From Bacteroidota bacterium (GTDB lineage: Bacteria > Bacteroidota > Bacteroidia > Chitinophagales > Chitinophagaceae), in contig JAFDXN010000012.1 of assembly GCA_018267915.1 (NCBI GenBank), positions 1 through 64,000 of the forward strand: a stretch of DNA of 64,000 bases, in the 5' to 3' direction. A program made the position numbers and the translations under genes. Under the pieces are notes generated by a model. The model was not told where the DNA came from. It saw nothing but the letters and a program-made list of their open reading frames with translations, and ran no database searches. Positions 60,615 to 64,000 of the stretch are shown here, one piece after another (the stretch's first letter is position 1; the number at the start of each line of letters is the position of its first letter).

Positions 60615-61367
60615 ATGAAACGATTAATGAACAAAGTAGCTATAGTAACGGGCGCGGCCGGAGGTATGGGCGCAGCTGAAGCAAAACTGTTCGCTGAAGA
60701 AGGCGCTAAAGTAATGGCCACCGACGTACAGGAAGAAAAATTAAAGCACTGGGTGGAAAAAGCGAAAGCCGAAGGCCTCAGTATCGAATGGAGCGCTCAT
60801 GATGTAACCTCGGAGAGCGACTGGCAAAAGGTCATCGACGCGACGGTATCGCTTTTTGGCGGCATTGATATATTGATCAATAACGCCGGTGTATACCCTG
60901 CCGGCGCCACAACTGTCAACACTACACTTGAGCAATGGGACAGGATACTGGCCATCAACCTCACAGGTCCCTTCCTTGGTGCTAAGCTCTGTATACCTCA
61001 TATACAGCAGCGCAAAGGTGGCTCTATCGTCAACATCTCATCCATCGCGGGCATCGTGGGAGGTAACGGCCCTGCTTATACCGCCTCCAAGGGTGCTTTA
61101 AGACTGCTTACAAAAGACATGTCGGTAGAGTTTGCTAAGGACAATATCCGCGTCAATTCCATCCACCCCGGCGGTGTACTAACACCTATGACAGAGGCAA
61201 TAATGGAGGCGCCACAAGCGCAGGAACTTATGAAAAATATGTGCCCCTTGGGTCGCATCGGTCAATCTATGGAGATCGCTTACGGTGCCTTATACCTCGC
61301 TTCCGACGAATCCACTTACACTACAGGTGCCGAATTAATAATCGACGGGGGCCTTACGGCGAGATAA
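60615..61367 (+). CDS. Short-chain dehydrogenase/reductase
   Basis: The 250-residue classical SDR has the cofactor motif TGAAGGMG (residues 12-19), the NNAG motif, catalytic Ser near 142, Tyr155 and Lys159 (YTASK). The Asp in VMATDVQ after the glycine motif suggests NAD rather than NADP. The substrate is unknown. It is 27 bases upstream of ppsA and likely in the same unit. Confidence 0.93.
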   Translation: MKRLMNKVAIVTGAAGGMGAAEAKLFAEEGAKVMATDVQEEKLKHWVEKAKAEGLSIEWSAHDVTSESDWQKVIDATVSLFGGIDILINNAGVYPAGATTVNTTLEQWDRILAINLTGPFLGAKLCIPHIQQRKGGSIVNISSIAGIVGGNGPAYTASKGALRLLTKDMSVEFAKDNIRVNSIHPGGVLTPMTEAIMEAPQAQELMKNMCPLGRIGQSMEIAYGALYLASDESTYTTGAELIIDGGLTAR

Positions 61368-61394
61368 TGTTGTAAATAATCGAAACTTGATTTT

Positions 61395-63779
61395 ATGTCT
61401 GAACTGGTCCTGAAATTCAGCGAGATCGGCAATGGCGACGTTGCAAAGGTGGGTGGCAAGAATGCCTCGCTTGGTGAAATGTATAACAAACTATCGTCCA
61501 ACGGCATACGGGTGCCAGACGGATTCGCTACTACTTCTTCTGCGTTCTGGCTTTTCGTTGATGCTAACAATATCCGCGAAAAACTGGCCGATCTGATGAC
61601 TAAGCTGGATACGGACAAGTACTCGAACCTTAAAGAGATCGGTCTTGCAGCCCGGCAATTATTTCTCGGGGCTGCAATGCCCGCTGAACTCAAATACGCA
61701 GTTACAAATGCATACAAACACCTCTGCGGCGAAAGTTATTTCGAGGTGGCTGTGAGAAGCAGCGCAACAGCCGAAGATCTTCCCCAGGCAAGCTTCGCCG
61801 GCCAGCACGAGTCATATTTGAATATCAAGGGCAATGACGAGCTACTCGATGCCGTACAGCGTTGCTACGCTTCACTCTTTACCGACAGGGCGATCAAATA
61901 CCGTATTGACAACGGTTTCGACTATCAAAAAATAGCCTTGTCTGTTGGTGTACAAAAAATGGTACGGTCCGACGAAGCTTGTTCAGGTGTCGCTTTTACC
62001 TTGGAGCCAGAATCCGGCTTCCGCGACATCATCCACATTTCCGGCGTCTGGGGACTGGGTGAGAACATCGTACAGGGCACCGTCACACCCGATGAATTTT
62101 ACGTCTTTAAGCCGTCTTTGCGCAACAATAAGCGTGCGATCATTCAGAGGAAGTTGGGCGATAAGGCACGCACCATGATATACGCTACAGAAGGAGACCA
62201 ACCAACTGTAAATGTTGAAACTCCTGTTGAAAAACAGAAAACATTTGTCCTTAACGACAAAGAAGTGACCACGCTGGCCAACTGGGCCCTCCTTATCGAA
62301 GAACATTACAAAGCCCCGATGGATATTGAATGGGCTAAAGACGGTCTGTCAAACGAACTGTTCATATTGCAGGCCCGCCCCGAGACGGTGCACAGCAGGC
62401 AAGACCCTCTGCGCATCAATGAATATAAACTATTACAAAAAGGAAATGTGTTGGTAAATGGCGACGCCATTGGCAGCAAGATCGCAACAGGCACTGTAAG
62501 GATACTGCACAGCCCCGCCGACAGTGGCAAACTGCAACCCGGCGATATCGTAGTGACCGGACTGACAACACCCGACTGGGATCCTGTATTAAAAACTGCA
62601 GCAGCCATCATTACCGACAAAGGTGGCCGCACCAGCCACGCCTCCATTGTCGCCCGGGAACTCGGTGTGCCTGCTATTGTTGGCACAGAAACGGGAACAA
62701 CTACGCTGAAGGACGGCCAATCCATTACAGTTAGCTGCGCGGAAGGTAAAACGGGTTTTGTCTACGATGGCAAATTAAATTTCGAGGAGAACTCGCTCGA
62801 CTTGCGGGATGTCCGCCTGCCGGAAAAAACACGTGCAATGATGATTCTCGGCGATCCGGCGAAAGCATTTAAGCTCTCGTTCTACCCAAATCACGGTGTC
62901 GGCCTCATGCGGATGGAGTTTATCATCAATCATGCCGTGCAGGTGCACCCCATGGCGCTGGTGAAGTTTAATGAGTTAAAGGACCCGGCAACAAAACAAA
63001 AGATAGAAGAGCTTACCGCCAACAGCGGCAATAAGGAAAAGTATTTCGTCGAAAAACTGGCAGAGGGAATTGCAACGATAGCCGCAGCATTTTATCCCAA
63101 AGAGGTGATCGTGCGCATGAGCGACTTTAAGACAAATGAATATGCCAACCTGCTCGGTGGTAAAGACTTCGAACCGGTGGAGGAAAATCCGATGATCGGT
63201 TTCAGGGGTGCCTCACGCTACTACAATCCTTTGTATAAAGAGGGCTTCAGGCTTGAATGCGAAGCTATAAAGGTAGTGCGGAACGAAATGGGCCTCGACA
63301 ATGTAAAGCTGATGATCCCCTTCTGCAGAACCGTGGATGAAGGGCGCAAAGTGATCGAAGTAATGAAAGAATATGGTCTGCAGCAGGGAGTGAATGGCCT
63401 GGAGATATACGTAATGGCCGAGATACCCAGTAACGTGATACAGGCTGAAGATTTCGCTGAAATATTTGACGGCTTCTCCATCGGTTCAAACGATTTAACG
63501 CAACTTACATTGGGTATCGACCGCGACTCAGCTATTATTTCCGACCTGTTCAGCGAACAGAACAAGTCGGCCATGACAATGATCGCGATGGTGATAGCGA
63601 AAGCAAAAAAGGCGGGCTCCAGGATAGGTCTCTGCGGCCAGGCGCCCAGCGACATTCCTTCCTTTGCAGCTTTCCTCATCTCGCAGGGGATCGACAGCAT
63701 ATCATTCAATCCCGACGCACTTATCAAAGGCATTGAGAACATGAATGCAGCTGAGAAAAAAATAAAAACAATTCAATAA
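61395..63779 (+). CDS. ppsA: Phosphoenolpyruvate synthase
   Basis: PpsA makes PEP from pyruvate and ATP for gluconeogenesis. The 794-residue protein has an N-terminal ATP-binding domain (VGGKNASLGEMYN and AVRSSATAEDLPQASFAGQHE), a swivelling phosphohistidine domain with GGRTSHASIVARELG (His415), and a C-terminal TIM-barrel (VRMSDFKTNEYANLLGG, GLCGQAPSD with the catalytic Cys). All active residues are in place. It follows the SDR gene. Confidence 0.97.
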   Translation: MSELVLKFSEIGNGDVAKVGGKNASLGEMYNKLSSNGIRVPDGFATTSSAFWLFVDANNIREKLADLMTKLDTDKYSNLKEIGLAARQLFLGAAMPAELKYAVTNAYKHLCGESYFEVAVRSSATAEDLPQASFAGQHESYLNIKGNDELLDAVQRCYASLFTDRAIKYRIDNGFDYQKIALSVGVQKMVRSDEACSGVAFTLEPESGFRDIIHISGVWGLGENIVQGTVTPDEFYVFKPSLRNNKRAIIQRKLGDKARTMIYATEGDQPTVNVETPVEKQKTFVLNDKEVTTLANWALLIEEHYKAPMDIEWAKDGLSNELFILQARPETVHSRQDPLRINEYKLLQKGNVLVNGDAIGSKIATGTVRILHSPADSGKLQPGDIVVTGLTTPDWDPVLKTAAAIITDKGGRTSHASIVARELGVPAIVGTETGTTTLKDGQSITVSCAEGKTGFVYDGKLNFEENSLDLRDVRLPEKTRAMMILGDPAKAFKLSFYPNHGVGLMRMEFIINHAVQVHPMALVKFNELKDPATKQKIEELTANSGNKEKYFVEKLAEGIATIAAAFYPKEVIVRMSDFKTNEYANLLGGKDFEPVEENPMIGFRGASRYYNPLYKEGFRLECEAIKVVRNEMGLDNVKLMIPFCRTVDEGRKVIEVMKEYGLQQGVNGLEIYVMAEIPSNVIQAEDFAEIFDGFSIGSNDLTQLTLGIDRDSAIISDLFSEQNKSAMTMIAMVIAKAKKAGSRIGLCGQAPSDIPSFAAFLISQGIDSISFNPDALIKGIENMNAAEKKIKTIQ

Positions 63780-63796
63780 CAGATCAATAGAAACCA

Positions 63797-63955
63797 ATGA
63801 AGAACGAACTGAAAAAATGGTTCACGGCTTCTGTCTTCACCTCCATAGGCATCGCGCTGGGCATGCTCATGCGTGGTAGCAGGAAAAACGCAAAGCCATG
63901 CCGCGACGGCCATGGAAAGGACCAGCAGCCTAAACATAAAATAACCGTTCACTAA
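63797..63955 (+). CDS. Possible small protein downstream of ppsA
   Basis: A 52-codon frame starts 17 bases after the ppsA stop with an ATG and a Lys-rich N-terminus, then a hydrophobic stretch (FTASVFTSIGIALGML) and a basic tail. It could be a small membrane protein. A longer frame on the other strand overlaps it fully, so at most one is real. No family recognised. Confidence 0.4.
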   Translation: MKNELKKWFTASVFTSIGIALGMLMRGSRKNAKPCRDGHGKDQQPKHKITVH

Positions 63956-64000
63956 ACCCGTCGTTACCTGGTGTGCCACATTGGCTTTGCCTTCAATACC

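Noticed and set aside
1..64000. Search for tRNA, rRNA, riboswitch and phage or plasmid genes
   Set aside because: Intergenic regions are short and none showed a cloverleaf, CCA end, rRNA core sequence or riboswitch core that I could recognise; a covariance-model scan would be needed to exclude small RNAs.

Overview
The window looks like chromosomal DNA from a gliding or surface-adhesive member of the Bacteroidota, most likely the Chitinophagales/Chitinophagaceae side. The evidence is type IX secretion (T9SS) genes, CHU_C (gliding-associated) and type A C-terminal sorting domains, SprB repeats, a TonB receptor with a carboxypeptidase-regulatory extension, PorV/PorQ-family barrels, a bacillithiol gene (bshC), almost no Shine-Dalgarno sequences, and many TAnnTTTG-type -7 promoter boxes. 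No rRNA, tRNA, CRISPR array, insertion sequence or phage gene was found.

Layout. 1-3.6 kb: the end of one CHU_C adhesin followed by a complete 1091-residue paralogue with eight SprB-type repeats. 3.7-11.2 kb: bshC, a small beta-barrel protein, hisS with a low-molecular-weight tyrosine phosphatase, a glycosyltransferase, DUF4159 with rsmE, and an ECF sigma factor. 11.5-18.5 kb: a tight polysaccharide operon (Wza-type exporter, PHP tyrosine phosphatase, Wzc-type tyrosine kinase, polymerase, flippase) with no glycosyltransferase inside it. 18.5-23.2 kb: VWA protein, pyrH, gcvT, an EGF-repeat lipoprotein and a DUF6089 barrel. 23.3-29.6 kb: a very large C25 sortase-like protein of PorU2 type with its PorV-like partner. 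29.7-36.2 kb: tyrS, an SRPBCC protein, a LETM1-like mini-protein next to idi, a parallel-beta-helix lipoprotein, an SAM hydrolase (DUF62) overlapping an ABM-domain protein, then HIT and greA. 36.3-45.2 kb: a three-gene surface module (TonB receptor, 1318-residue secreted protein, PorV/PorQ-family barrel). 45.3-53.7 kb: housekeeping and metabolic genes (2-hydroxyacid dehydrogenase, rsmA, leucyl aminopeptidase, pdxA, FAD/Rieske oxidoreductase, M16 peptidase, nitronate monooxygenase). 53.7-60.5 kb: a secreted BNR-repeat T9SS protein with a small secreted companion, a DUF2130 coiled-coil protein, and a TPR/PD40/CRD/OmpA protein with PorE architecture. 60.6-63.8 kb: an SDR and ppsA, then a short unassigned ORF.

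How the parts fit. The cell-surface theme runs throughout: secreted cargo (CHU_C adhesins, BNR protein, 1318-residue protein), T9SS-type processing and shuttle proteins (PorU2/PorV2, second PorV/Q protein) and a PorE-like peptidoglycan anchor, together with a polysaccharide export and tyrosine-phosphorylation cassette. Between them lie ordinary core genes (hisS, tyrS, pyrH, gcvT, greA, rsmA, rsmE, pdxA, idi, ppsA).

The least expected signals are regulatory. Several genes have a -7 box ending only 4-8 bases before the ATG, which predicts leaderless mRNAs. Three genes share the 14-mer AACCTATCAACTTA just upstream. All functional statements rest on motif reading by eye; no database search was possible.
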